From Clavaria fumosa (Eukaryota > Basidiomycota > Agaricomycetes > Agaricales > Clavariaceae): DNA of 64,000 nucleotides. Of this stretch, positions 1 through 10,236 are shown one piece after another. The stretch is taken from assembly GCA_951802425.1 (NCBI GenBank), contig OX637794.1, forward strand, positions 4,464,001-4,528,000, in the 5' to 3' direction. The notes below the pieces were generated by a model. It saw only the letters and a list, made by a program, of their open reading frames with translations, did no database searches and had not been told where the DNA came from. Within the stretch, counting starts at the first letter, position 1. Each line of letters opens with the position of its first letter. The translations under genes were made by a program, and so were the position numbers.

Positions 1-1
1 C

Positions 2-595
2 CTACAGCCTCTCTACTTTCCTGAGGGGCACCCACGTGCAGGAATCTTCAAAGGCATGGCCACAATATTGGAGGAATGAGGTCTGATCGAAGAATCATGA
101 TTGAGAGCGGAATGCAAAGGCTTCAAATGCAAACCTGGGCAAACCCGCTGCTGTGCACGCCGAGTCCTATACAACCAGCCAGATTTCATAAGTGTGAAGT
201 CCCTCTTGGAAGAAGCCTGTGAAAAGAGAGGGTTTCGTATCCTGTTTCTTCCAAAGTTCCACTGCGAACTCAACTTTCTGGAGCAATGCTGGGGCTACAC
301 AAAAAGAATCTATCGGAAATATCCACTGTCAACTAAGGAAGAAGCCTTGGAGATGAATGTTCTTTCCGCACTCAACTCAGTCCCCCTTGTTGTGATGAGA
401 AAGTGAGTGCACTCCTGCACCCTATCAAGCTACATGCTCACATCAGACAGGTTTGCGAGACTATCTTGGAGATTCATTGATGCCTACCCACAGGGCTTAG
501 ATGGGAAGTGGGCTGCCTGGGCTGCGAAGAAATATCGTAGTCATCGAGTATTGCCAGAAAGTTTGATGGTCGACTTGGATAAAGCGCAACAATGA
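2..595 (+). pseudogene. DDE transposase C-terminal relic (Tc1/mariner-like type)
   Basis: Reading from base 2 gives the C-terminal half of a fungal DDE transposase. The stretch FLPKFHCELNFLEQCWGY (around 240-300) corresponds to the SPDLNPIE-type motif that holds the last catalytic acidic residue in Tc1/mariner and IS630 relatives. A GT-AG intron at 403-450 joins KR-rich text to FARLSWRFIDAYPQGLDG and the conserved AAKKYRSHR tail, ending at a stop at 593-595. Two in-frame TGA codons (77-79, 98-100) break the reading, so the copy is dead. The N-terminal half and both element ends lie outside the window. Family assignment rests on the motif and on recalled similarity to a family common in basidiomycete genomes; the intron is inferred from frame continuity. 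Confidence 0.72.
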
Positions 596-709
596 GCAAA
601 GTGATGATTTCCGCATATGTTTGGCAGCCTGGCTAAGCAAATATAAGATGTGACTACTAATGTGACCTAAATCATGTGACATAGGTGGCATCTGTTTGAC
701 ACCAATCTT

Positions 710-775
710 ACAACTGGCAGCCAAGGCCCTTGCCATTAATGTCTTCCCTGTTCTGGGAGGGCCATGGAAAAGCAC
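710..775 (-). pseudogene. Shard of an ATAD2/Yta7-type AAA ATPase (Walker A)
   Basis: On the minus strand 22 codons read VLFHGPPRTGKTLMARALAA plus SC, nearly the exact P-loop context of ATAD2/Yta7/Abo1 AAA ATPases (family consensus FHGPPGTGKT). The glycine before TGKT is arginine here. Similarity stops sharply on both sides: triplet repeats on one side, unrelated sequence on the other. It looks like a captured or stranded exon fragment, not a gene. It lies just outside the recognisable Helitron coding part, and Helitrons are known to capture gene fragments, but no Helitron terminus was located, so capture is inference. Confidence 0.55.
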
Positions 776-779
776 ACTG

Positions 780-1262
780 CTGTTGCCACTGTCGCTGCTG
801 CTGCCACCGCTGTTGCTGCTGTTGCTGCTGCCACCACTGATGTTGCTGCTGCTGCTGATGCCACTGCTGCCACCACTGCTGCCATTGTCCATTGCCCTGT
901 CAATAGTAAATTTACAACAACAAAAAACAAAACAAAAACAAAAAAAAAGGCAGGGGGGAGGCGCACCTGGTGGTTCCCACCCATCGCCGCTGCTGCTGCT
1001 GCTGCTGATGCTGCCATCGTCCGTTGCCCTGTCAATAGTAAATTTACAACAACAAAAAAAGAAAAGAAAAAAGAAAAAAAAGGCAGGGGGGAGGCACACC
1101 TAGTGGTTCCCACCCATCACCACTGCTGCCACTGCTGCTGATGCTGCCACTGCCATCATCCATTGCCCTGTCAATAGTAAATTTACAACAACAAAAAAGA
1201 AAACAAAAAAGAAAAAAAAGGTGGGCAGGAGGTGCACCTGGTGGTTCCCACCCATCACTGCC
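780..1262. repeat. Tandem array of about 130-bp units with CTG/CCA triplet tracts
   Basis: Three degenerate copies of a unit of about 130-140 bp start near 888, 1020 and 1159. Each contains the phrase ttgccctgtcaatagtaaat, an A-rich CAA/AAG run, a G-rich run and a degenerate CTG/CCA/GAT triplet tract. Because many triplets are in phase, long spurious reading frames cross the array on both strands. The array abuts the Helitron helicase reading and appears to replace its N-terminal (Rep) part. Confidence 0.8.
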
Positions 1263-3109
1263 ATTGGATGTGGACCAATCAGATAAAGTGCTAGTGCACA
1301 AAAGTAAAGACCAAACAACATATGTGGGCTATTCATCAGTACATGACTACATATATAGACCAGAGGTGCACAGTGACAAAACACTTTATGAATGGACACA
1401 AATGGCAAAAAAAATCAAGAGACCATTTAAATTTAAACAGGTAAAGGTCAGTGATTCTGATGCTGAAAATGGTGCTCAAGTGGAAACAGCCTTGATGCAA
1501 AAGCTGACACTGTCAGAACCACAAAGTGACTGTGACTATGATGACTCTACCAGTGATGCCTCTGTCTCTGATTTTAATTTTGATAATAATCATTTCCACA
1601 GTGATCATGGTGTAGAGACTAACCCAGGTCAACAATTTTTTAGGGAGCATCCACTTTATGAAACACATGTCATTCAATACAACTCCAGAAAGGATGTCAC
1701 TGTTCCTAATTTTGTGGGTGGATCACTGCCAAGAAGGGACTTTGGGGACAGAGAGTACTACTGCATTACAATGTTGACTTTGTTTAAGCCTTGGAGAAGT
1801 GGCAAAGATTTGAAAAATGAAATTGACACATGTGATGAGACATTTACAAATCATAGCTTCACCACACATCAACTCAAACTCATGGATAATTTCAATATCA
1901 GATATGAGTGCAATGATGCCAGAGATGACTTTTCCACTCAGTTAAAGAAGGGCACAGACATTTTTCCATCATGGTTGACCACCACTGCTGTTGAAAATAT
2001 TGATGAAAGTGACTGTGGTGATGACTTTGGCAATGGTGAGGGTGATAATGATGAAGACTATGGTATCAATAAGTACATGACACCTGGATGACATGGATTG
2101 GCACTGCAAGCTGAAATGGAAGCAGCAGAGAATAGTGTTAGAGGTGCAGGATGGCTTGATGACAGCCCAGATGGACCATGTGAAATTTGTGTTGACCCAA
2201 TCCAGCCAGAAGTTGTACAATCAAGCCATGCTTGGAAGACAGCAGTGCAGGAACAGAGACAGAAGGTCCTTGAAGAGAGAAGCAAGCATCACAGCTTAAG
2301 TGACCAAAAAGGACTTTCTGAATATACAGATCCCAATGCCAATGATGTCAGAATTGTAGACCAGTCTTACCTGACCAAAAACTTCAAGGCCAAGTCCAAC
2401 TCTTCACAAATGTTCATTGATCAAACTGTAACAAGTTTCAATTTAAAAAATGCTGAGCAAGAAAGAGCATTCAGAATCATTGCCAATCATGCTTCAACCC
2501 CTCAGTGTGAGCAGTTGAATATGTATCTGGGTGGTATGGGAGGCACAGGAAAATCTCAAGTCATTAAAGCACTCATGTCATTTTTCAGGCACAGAAATGA
2601 GTCTCATAGATTTGTTGTACTTGCACCAACTGGAACTGCAGCAGCTCTTCTTGGTGGCTCAACATATCATTCATTTCTTAGAATAAGATCAGGCAATACA
2701 AGTGCAAAAGATGAAAGTGTAACTATTTCTCAGCTAAGAGGAAGGGTTGAAGGTGTTGACTATATATTCTTGGATGAACTTTCAATGCTGTCCTGCCATG
2801 ATATGTACAAAATTAGCTCTCAGCTGGCCAAGGCCATGAATGTGTCTCACTTGCCATTTGGTGGACTTAACATGATATTCTCAGGTGATTTTGCTCAGCT
2901 ACCTCCTGTTGGTGGTGCATCTCTATATAGTGGTGGTGTAGGAACACAACCTGACTCTGGACTAAGACCACATCTTCAGGAATCTGCAATTGGAAAGGCT
3001 TTGTGGCATCAAGTAACTACAGTTGTCATCTTGAGAGAGAACATGAGACAAAAGACACAGACTCCAGAAGATAAGGCATTAAGAACTGCATTGGTTAATA
3101 TGAGATATG
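1263..3109 (+). pseudogene. Helitron helicase, 5' part (pre-helicase region and PIF1 motor)
   Basis: Frame 1 reads from YVGYSSVHDYIYRPEVHSD through VPNFVGGSLPRRDFGDREYY and ITMLTLFKPWRSGKDLK, the conserved stretch between Rep and helicase domains of Helitron proteins. It continues into a PIF1-type motor: Walker A GGMGGTGKS (about 2530-2556), the Walker B-like FLDELSM (about 2770) and GDFAQLPPVGG (about 2885). A single in-frame TGA at 2089-2091 interrupts it. The reading then reaches ALVNMRY at 3109, where the LTR of the nested element begins. Without that insertion it continues in frame at 8711 as GACMPEDIKFLRSRIAG, matching family order. The function would have been ATP-driven unwinding during rolling-circle transposition. 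Confidence 0.85.
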
Positions 3110-3397
3110 TGTTAGGATTGCTTACCTAAGCCATCCCAAAAAGAGGAGTTGTGGAGAAATTAGAGAAGATTGTTGGAAGGTCACATGACCTGTGGTGGAG
3201 GATTACATAATCAGGAGATCACATGACTTGGGCCTGGGCGCGTCACGTGATCCGAGAGGTCCGAGCGTGGGAACACCGGCAAATGCCGAAGCGTTCACTA
3301 TATATACTACGTCTTGTCCATTCTTGTACCCTTTTCCCCTTATCTTAGTATTGTCATCATGACCTTACGCTTAAGTTGTGTGAGACCCAGTCTGATA
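3110..3397 (+). repeat. 5' LTR of copy 1
   Basis: A 288-bp LTR beginning TGTTAGGATTG and ending TCTGATA. A TATA-like tatatatac lies at 3299-3307, followed about 40 bp later by ATCTTAGTATT (3342-3352), the probable start of the R region. It matches 8419-8705 almost base for base. Confidence 0.93.
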
Positions 3398-3409
3398 TAA
3401 TACTAAGAT
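3342..3409 (+). promoter_or_regulatory. Self-priming pair: LTR 3342-3352 and primer site 3399-3409
   Basis: The LTR contains ATCTTAGTATT (3342-3352). One base after the LTR end, AATACTAAGAT (3399-3409) is its exact 11-nt reverse complement. In Tf1/sushi-type elements the 5' end of the transcript folds back on such a site and primes minus-strand synthesis instead of a tRNA. No tRNA-like primer site was seen here. The same pairing recurs in the copies at 11986-12274 and 23374-26058, and with a compensatory change in the copy at 16925-22807. Confidence 0.82.
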
Positions 3410-3971
3410 CTGCCTGTCCGCCCTAGCCCCGTGTCCTAACCCGGCTAGCCTGGACCCTTAATTTCAAACTGTGACACGTTGTCACAGCTCAGCCCCTATC
3501 ATCCTCTTCTCCTTTACCCTGCCCGCAGTGTGTAACAGAACTGCGTGAAATTTTTTCTGTGTGTAGATACACGTGACCAGACCCAGAGGAAGTCTACTGT
3601 GACCCTCCCCAAGTGATACCGAGTGCCCAAGGCCCAGAACTTTGTTTTACAGCTACATACCAGTGAATCATGTAGTGTACAGGGCAAGGAAAGGCCCCTA
3701 CATAGTCTTTCTGTAGTTTCCTGATCCAGTGGACAGGGCCCTTGCTCTGTGACCATTGTCAGAAGGGTGCATGGGCAACTCATTAGGAGTTGTGGAGCGA
3801 CCACCTGGGACACCATTCAGGCCCCACATTAACAAAAGTTTCATAGAATAAGAGTTCTATAGGTACATAAGTACACAGAAGAGCAGCCTAAGAGGACAGG
3901 ACTGTTAAGAGATCGAAGAAATCCTGAGTGCCCAAGGCCTGGAACTTTATTTACAGCATCCAGGGCCTGTG

Positions 3972-6900
3972 ATGGCAGACCATGTCACCCCACCTGTAGC
4001 CCAACCTATGAGGCTTGACCTATCTGTTGCCCCCTTTGATGGGCAGAAAAGGAACTTCTGTACATTCCTCCAATCACTTCGCCTCTTGTTTATGGCGAAC
4101 CCGACTACCTATGCTATGGACCTGGTGAAGGTCCTCTTTGCTTTGAGCAAAATTACTGGAGATGGATTCACTGCTGAATGGGCAAATATGAAAGCAGAAG
4201 AGATCCTGGGTAGTGGTGAGGCCAGAACCTGGGTGGAGTTTGTGGAGGAGATGAAGCGGGTGTTTGATGACCTGAACAACCATGCAACTGCCCTTGCTGA
4301 TATTGCAGGGTTGAAACAGGGTGCCATGACGGCACCAGAGTTCTTTGCGAGATTCGAGACACTGTTCTGACGGGCAGAGTTGAGTGCAGAAAAGGACTCA
4401 GGAATCCTGGTCCATTGGCTGGAGTTGAACTTGAGTAGGAGAGGATCTATGGTGTCTCCCCGATGCCAGAGACTTATGGAGAATGGAAAGTGCTGGCAGA
4501 AAGACTGGATGCCCAGCAAAGGCGATTTGACACGATAGTCATGGAATGGACACTGCGACCCATTGCAACCCCTGCGCGACCTTTTGCAACCCCCGTGCAA
4601 CCCACCACAACCTTTTCGCGACCTGCCGCGACCCTCTCGCACCCTCTGAATGTGGCCATGGGCCATGGATGTGCCCCTGCTGATGAGAGACGTTGTTTCC
4701 GATGCCACCAGATTGGGCATGCTGTCTGTTTCTGCCCCCTGCCCGACATGCATCCGCAGGTCCCAAGAGCCCGAACCTGTGGAGTGCCAGGTACCCCCCA
4801 AACAACAGAGGATTACCAGAGAGAGATTGCGTTGCTCCAAGCAAAACTGGAGCCACTTGAGAGAGAAAGGGGGACTTTGGCTGGAGAGAAGAGTCATTCC
4901 AGCCCCCATTCCGTCCCTGTGCCTGCAGCAAGTATACCGAAGTATACTATCTTGCAGTGGAGACATACCCAAATTGGGGCTGAGGTGAAAGAGGAAGTGA
5001 GACTGGCAGAGCACCCAACCAAGGTGCAGCCAGAGGTGGAGAAATGTGTGCCACAAGAGCTAGCCATCCAGGCGCACTTGGAGGCCCTCAGCACTGGCAA
5101 GTGGGCTATGACAAAGGCCCTTGTCGACTCAGGATGCACCAACTGTTTTATGGATTTGGAGTGGGCGAAAAGAGTGGGCCTGGAGCCATCTCCCTTGCTG
5201 AACCCGATCACGATGTACAACGTGGATGGGTCACAGAACAGAGAGGGTAAAATCCAGTTTGGAATTGAGCTGCTGGTGAAGGTGAGTGACCATTGTGAAT
5301 GGGTCCATTTCCTGCTGGGAAAGATCCAATCCCACAAGGTCATCCTTGGGCATGACTGGCTCAAGCGACACAACCCTGACATTGACTGGAAGAAGGCAGA
5401 GCTGAGCCTTACCCGCTGCCCCCCACAGTGTTTCCCATCCCCTCGAGCCCCTGCACCCCCGAAAACAAGTACCCTTGCATCCGTGAGTATTCCGGACACC
5501 TGTTTTCCCAACTCTGGCAGTACCCCTGATTGGCCCAGCCGCTACCCTTTGGTTTTTAGTGAAGCGAAGTGGGATGAGCTTCCCCACTCTCGACCGGACT
5601 TCGATATTAAAATCGAGTTCAAAAAGGACCCTGAGCACCTCTCCTCCAAGCTATACTCACTGACACGGCAGGAGATGGTGGAGATGAACCATTGGGTGGA
5701 TGAGCAGCTTGCTTCTGGACAAATCTGGCAGTCAAAATCCCCATATGCCAGCCCCTTCCTCTTCAAACATGAGAAGGACAAGCTGTGGCCGATCATCGAC
5801 TACTTGAGGCTGAATGCACACCTGATCAAGGACAAGTACCCCCTCCCCCGCATCCAAGACACAGTGGATGTGCTTAAAGGAGCATCGATCTACTCTAAGA
5901 TTGATGCAAAGGGAGGTTTCCCATCTATGCAGGTCTGGCCCGAGCACCAGCACCGCTGCACCTTCCTGACACCCTATGGACTTTTCGAACCAGCTGTCAT
6001 GTGGTTTGGACTGCAGAATGCCCCTGCTACCTTCCAACACTTCATGAATCATGTGTTGAGGGAGGAGATTGCAGGAGGACATGTGAGGGCCTATGTGGAT
6101 GATGTCATTGTGTTTGCAGAGGACTTGGCTACACACCGGTACTGGATGGATCGGGTCTTGAGGAAGTTTGGGGAGAATGGGTTGTGTCTCAAACTCAGTA
6201 AATGCAAGTTTGAGAAGAGTGAGATCATCTTCCTGGGGATGAAGATCTCCCACAACAGACTAGAGCATGATCCGGCCAAGGGTGCGGCAGTCCGAGATTG
6301 GCCACGTCCTAAGAATGTGAAGGATGTCCAGAGGTTCAATGGGATGCTGAACTACCTCCGCCTGCACATCCCAAATCTTTCTGCCTGGGCAAAGCCACTC
6401 TTCCGGCTGACTGGGAATGTTCCATGGAAATGGGAGGAGGAGGAGGAAGCAGCCTTCCGAGATCTCCGTCAGGCACTTGTATTGGCCCCAGTCTTGGCTC
6501 TGCCTCAGGACAAAGGGAGATGGAAGGTAGAGACAGATGCGAGTAACCTGGCAACTGGTGGAGTGCTCTTGCAGCAGCAGATGGATGGAACCTGGAGAGT
6601 TGTTGACTATATCTCCAAGGCCCTCACTGCAGCTGAGAAGAACTACGACGTGTATGACAAGGAGTTCTTAGCTGTGATTCGGGCACTTCACGAGTGGCAG
6701 GCATACCTCATTGGAGCGGATGAGACGATTGAGATCTGGACAGACCATGTGAACCTCCAGTGCTTCCAGAAGCCCCAGAAGTTGAAACCAAGACAGGTCC
6801 ATTGGGTTGGGGAGCTCCAGTGCTTTGACTTTGAGATAAAGTATCGCACTGGCAACTCAAACACAAAGGCAGACGCACTCTCCCAGAGACCAGACTATGG

Positions 6901-8392
6901 AGAGATGGTGGAGGAGGATGCACCAGTGCAGGTTTTCCCGGAAACGGAAGTCTGTGTGTCATTCACATCAGAAATGGAGACGCTACTCCAGAAAAATAGT
7001 GCAGTACACATACAGAAGCTGGAGGAGCTTGATGATGAGTGGATGCAAGATTGTGCTGGACTCTGGCGAAAGGGGATAGTCACTTGGGTCCCCCTAGGAG
7101 CTCGTGAGGCCGTCCTCAAGTTTGAGCATGACCTCCCTGCTGCTGGACACCCTGGGCCCTGGAAGTTGAGAGCAGCACTAGTGAAGGGTTATTGGTGGCC
7201 AGACATGGTGAAAGATGCAGATCGGTATGCCCAGGGGTGTGAGACCTGCCAGCAGACGAAGCCCAACCGTACCAAGCATGCTGCCCCACTGCACCCCCAC
7301 CCTGTTCCTGATGGTCCCTGGTCAGTGATCTCATGGGACATATTCAGTCCCCTCCCCCTCTCCCATGGACATAATGCCATCCTTGTCATTGTTGACAAGT
7401 TCACAAAATGGACACTGCTCGAGGCAATTGGACTTGACCTCACGGGACTTGGAGTGGTGTGTCTCCTCCAGGATCGAGTGTTTCACAACCATGGAGTCCC
7501 TCATGAGGTCGTGAGTGACAGAGGCTCCCAGTTTGTGTCTCAGTTCATGAAGGAGTTCTACTCTATGATCTGAGTAAAGGCAAACCCAAGTACGGCCTTC
7601 CACCCACAGACTGATGGACAGACAGAGCGGGCAAATCAGGAGATGGAGACATATCTCCGGGACTATGTGGACCACCTCCAGGACGATTGGGCTGAGTGGT
7701 TGTTGACTGCTGAGTTTGCTCTTAACAATCGTGAGCACTCCGCGACAGGACAGATGCCTTTCTTCCTCGATTATGGATGACACCCTTGGAATGGGGGACT
7801 CCGCCCACCTTCTGAGGTGAACCCAGCAGTGGACGAGTGGATGGCTAAGCTCACGGAGTCCCGAAGAGCAGCCAAGGAGGCGATGGAGAAAGCGGTGGCA
7901 GCGATGAAGAAGAGCTACAATAAGGGGAAATGCCCGAGTCAGGAGTACTCTGAGGGAGATCTGGTCTGGCTGGATACTAGAAACCTGAAGATGGACTGGC
8001 CCTCTAAAAAGCTTGACAACAAGAGAGCAGGCCCCTTCACAGTTGAGGAGAAGGTGGGACCTGCTGGGTATTGCCTCAAGCTCCCTTGGGCCTGGCGCAT
8101 CCATTGGGTCTTCAATGAGTTGCTGTTGACACCATACCATCCCCCTTCCTTCCCTTCCCAGAATCTACCTCCCCCTCCACCCCCTACAATTGAAGATGAC
8201 CACCTGGAGTACGATGTGGAGGCAATCCTTGATGTAAAGAAGGTGGGGCATGGGGTGAAGTACTTGGTGAAGTGGTTGGGATACCCAGTGGAGGAAAACA
8301 CTTGGGAGCCCCATAGGAACCTCACCAACATAGCGCTGCTGCTCCGGGACTTGTTCCTTGCCCACCCTGACAAGGCCAAGCTAGCTGGTTGA
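3972..8392 (+). pseudogene. gag-pol of copy 1 (Gag, protease, RT, RNase H, integrase, chromodomain)
   Basis: The reading starts at ATG 3972 (MADHVTPPV) after a leader of about 570 nt. Gag ends in a zinc knuckle CFRCHQIGHAVCFC (CX2CX4HX4C, from 4694). Then follow protease ALVDSGCTN (Asp codon 5126-5128), reverse transcriptase with YVDD (6092-6103), RNase H ETDASNLATGG, integrase with CETCQQ, the core SWDIFSPLPL...VSDRGSQF and [10 protein letters not shown], and a C-terminal chromodomain YLVKWLGYPVEENTWEP (about 8209-8340). Paralogues show that Gag and Pol form one frame; here a deletion of about 10 bp near 4440 shifts it. In-frame TGA codons at 4368-4370, 7571-7573 and 7778-7780 also break it. 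Chromodomains of this kind direct integration to modified chromatin in related elements. Confidence 0.9.
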
Positions 8393-8418
8393 GACGCCCA
8401 GCCTTAAGAGGGGGGTGA

Positions 8419-8705
8419 TGTTAGGATTGCTTACCTAAGCCATCCCAAAAAGAGGAGTTGTGGAGAAATTAGAGAAGATTGTTGGAAGGTCACATGACCT
8501 GTGGTGGAGGATTACATAATCAGGAGATCACATGACTTGGGCCTGGGCGCGTCACGTGATCCGAGAGGTCCGAGCGTGGGAACACCAGCAAATGCCGAAG
8601 CGTTCACTATATATACTATGTCTTTTCCATTCTGTACCCTTTTCCCCTTATCTTAGTATTGTCATCATGACCTTATGCTTAAGTTGTGTGAGACCCAGTC
8701 TGATA
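8419..8705 (+). repeat. 3' LTR of copy 1
   Basis: A 287-bp direct repeat of 3110-3397. It is preceded by the polypurine tract at about 8405-8418 and followed by the duplicated target ATATG (8706-8710). Confidence 0.93.
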
Positions 8706-8710
8706 ATATG

Positions 8711-10236
8711 GTGCCTGTATGCCTGAAGACATTAAATTTTTGAGATCAAGGATTGCTGGAATACAGGCTGGGCAGCCCAAAGTATCATCAAAGTACTTCA
8801 GGAATGTGGCAATAATATGTGGAATTCATACCCAAAAAGACATGATTAATCAGCTTGGATGTCAAAGATTTGCTGATGAAACAGGCCAAAAGCTCACCAA
8901 TTTTTACTCCATTGATAGATGGGCTCAAGATTCTGATCAAATCAACAGAAGAAAAGGAAAGGCAACATCATCTTCTAGACTCAGACATACATCCAATGAG
9001 ATTAACTTTGATGATCAGCTGGAAATCTAGAAAGTCTGCCCTGGAGCAACTGTGCATTTTCCAGGCAAGTTATCTCTTTGCATAGGCATGCCTATCATGG
9101 TTAGAAATAATGATGCCACTGAACTTTGCATCACAAAGGGCCAGGAAGGATTTTTAGCTGGTTGGCAATCAACAGTGGGTCCACATGGCAAGCAAGTGCT
9201 TGACACTCTATTTATCAAACTAGATAATCCCCCTTTGACTGTCAACATCTCTGGATTACCTGAAAATGTGGTTCCAATTGTGAAAAGCAAGAAAACAATT
9301 CAATGCACTTTTCCAAGTGACTTGAGAGCATCTATTGAGAGACAACAAGTCTGGGCACTTCCAAACTTTGCAATGACTGCCCATGCTTCTCAGGGAAAGA
9401 CCAGACCATACAATGTTGTCCATCTGAACAGTTGCAGCAATCATATGGCATATTACACTGCATTGTCTCACAGTGCTAGTGCAGGAGGTACCATAATCAT
9501 ACAAGGGTTTGACCCTAGAGTGATTACACAAGGTTGCTCTGGCTATCTCAGACAGGAATTTAGAGAACTAGAACTTCTTGATGAGATTACCAGACTCAGG
9601 TATGATGAAAGGCTTCCTGAACAAATTCAGGGTAGCACAAGAAGTGCAATTCTTCAGAAGTGCAATTCTTCAGTTGTTTCAACAGTGGAAAGGCACAGAC
9701 TATGTTCCAGCCAAAATGGATGGGCTCCTCAGATGGTCAGCTAAGGATCCCCTTGTATTAGACTCAGCAATAAATAGTCCATGGCAAACCATAGACAAGC
9801 ACAAAGGCAGCACTGAATCCCCTTTGAGGAAGGACAACACATCATATGTACCTGCAAAAGGTAGTCAAGTTTTGAAGAGACAACAAATGCATGCTTTTGA
9901 TGATGTTGATGATGATTCTACTTCTAAAAAGCAAAAGATATCTGCATCATCATCTGCTTTAAATAATATTGGAGGGCCAACTGGGCTGATTTGGGATGGA
10001 GATAACTATAGCTGTGCATATGACTCACTCCTTGTGATGTTATATCATATTTGGTCTAAGGATCCTAAAGCCTGGTCAAGACACTTTAGAAACTTTGGAA
10101 ATCACTACCTTACTGCTCTGGATAGAGGATTCAAACAGCATCTGGAGGGTTCAGTGTCTCTTGAAAAAGTCAGGGATGATATTAGATTTGCACTTCATTC
10201 TGCAGATCCAATAGCTTATCCCACAGGCCCCAGAGG
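8711..10236 (+). pseudogene. Helitron helicase, 3' part with OTU-like cysteine-protease tail
   Basis: This continues the helicase in the same frame: MPEDIKFLRSRIAGIQAG, then KLSLCIGMPIMVRNN and the UvrD-like C-terminal motif TAHASQGKT (about 9375-9400). There is an in-frame TAG at 9028-9030. A tandem duplication of 16 bp (agaagtgcaattcttc, around 9640-9672) shifts the frame once; beyond it the reading resumes as LFQQWKGTDYVPAKMDGLLRW. The C-terminal block GLIWDGDNYSCAYDSLLVML (about 9985-10044) has the Cys-centred signature of the OTU-like protease tails seen in fungal Helitron proteins. The tail is cut at about 10236 by another retrotransposon fragment. The lesions mark it as inactive. Confidence 0.8.

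Larger units (their letters stand above)
3110..8705 (+). mobile_element. Complete chromodomain Ty3/gypsy retrotransposon (copy 1), self-priming type
   Basis: Two direct LTRs (3110-3397 and 8419-8705) flank a gag-pol region. The target duplication ATATG is at 3105-3109 and 8706-8710. The element lies inside the Helitron helicase; joining 3109 to 8711 restores that reading frame. The LTRs differ at about five positions; three of the four substitutions are CG in the 5' copy and TG or CA in the 3' copy. LTR termini are TG...TA, not TG...CA. A polypurine tract (AAGAGGGGGGTGA, about 8405-8418) precedes the 3' LTR. The coding region carries a frameshift and three stop codons, so the copy is non-autonomous today. 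Confidence 0.93.
1263..10236 (+). mobile_element. Helitron remnant (Rep part missing), split by an LTR retrotransposon
   Basis: The two helicase segments (1263-3109 and 8711-10236) are one Helitron coding region with a nested LTR element between them. The N-terminal Rep/HUH domain is absent on the left. The right side stops where a truncated retrotransposon begins near 10237. Neither the TC 5' end nor the CTRR hairpin 3' end of a Helitron could be identified. The element is therefore a fragment older than the insertions in it. Confidence 0.75.

Noticed and set aside
497..1408. Several long frames on both strands across the triplet array
   Set aside because: They are low-complexity by-products of in-phase CTG/CCA repeats and A-rich runs. 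Only the 22-residue P-loop shard has real similarity.
7331..8140. A 269-codon minus frame over integrase and its counterpart at 27146-27955
   Set aside because: Antisense shadow of integrase conserved only because the sense strand is homologous.
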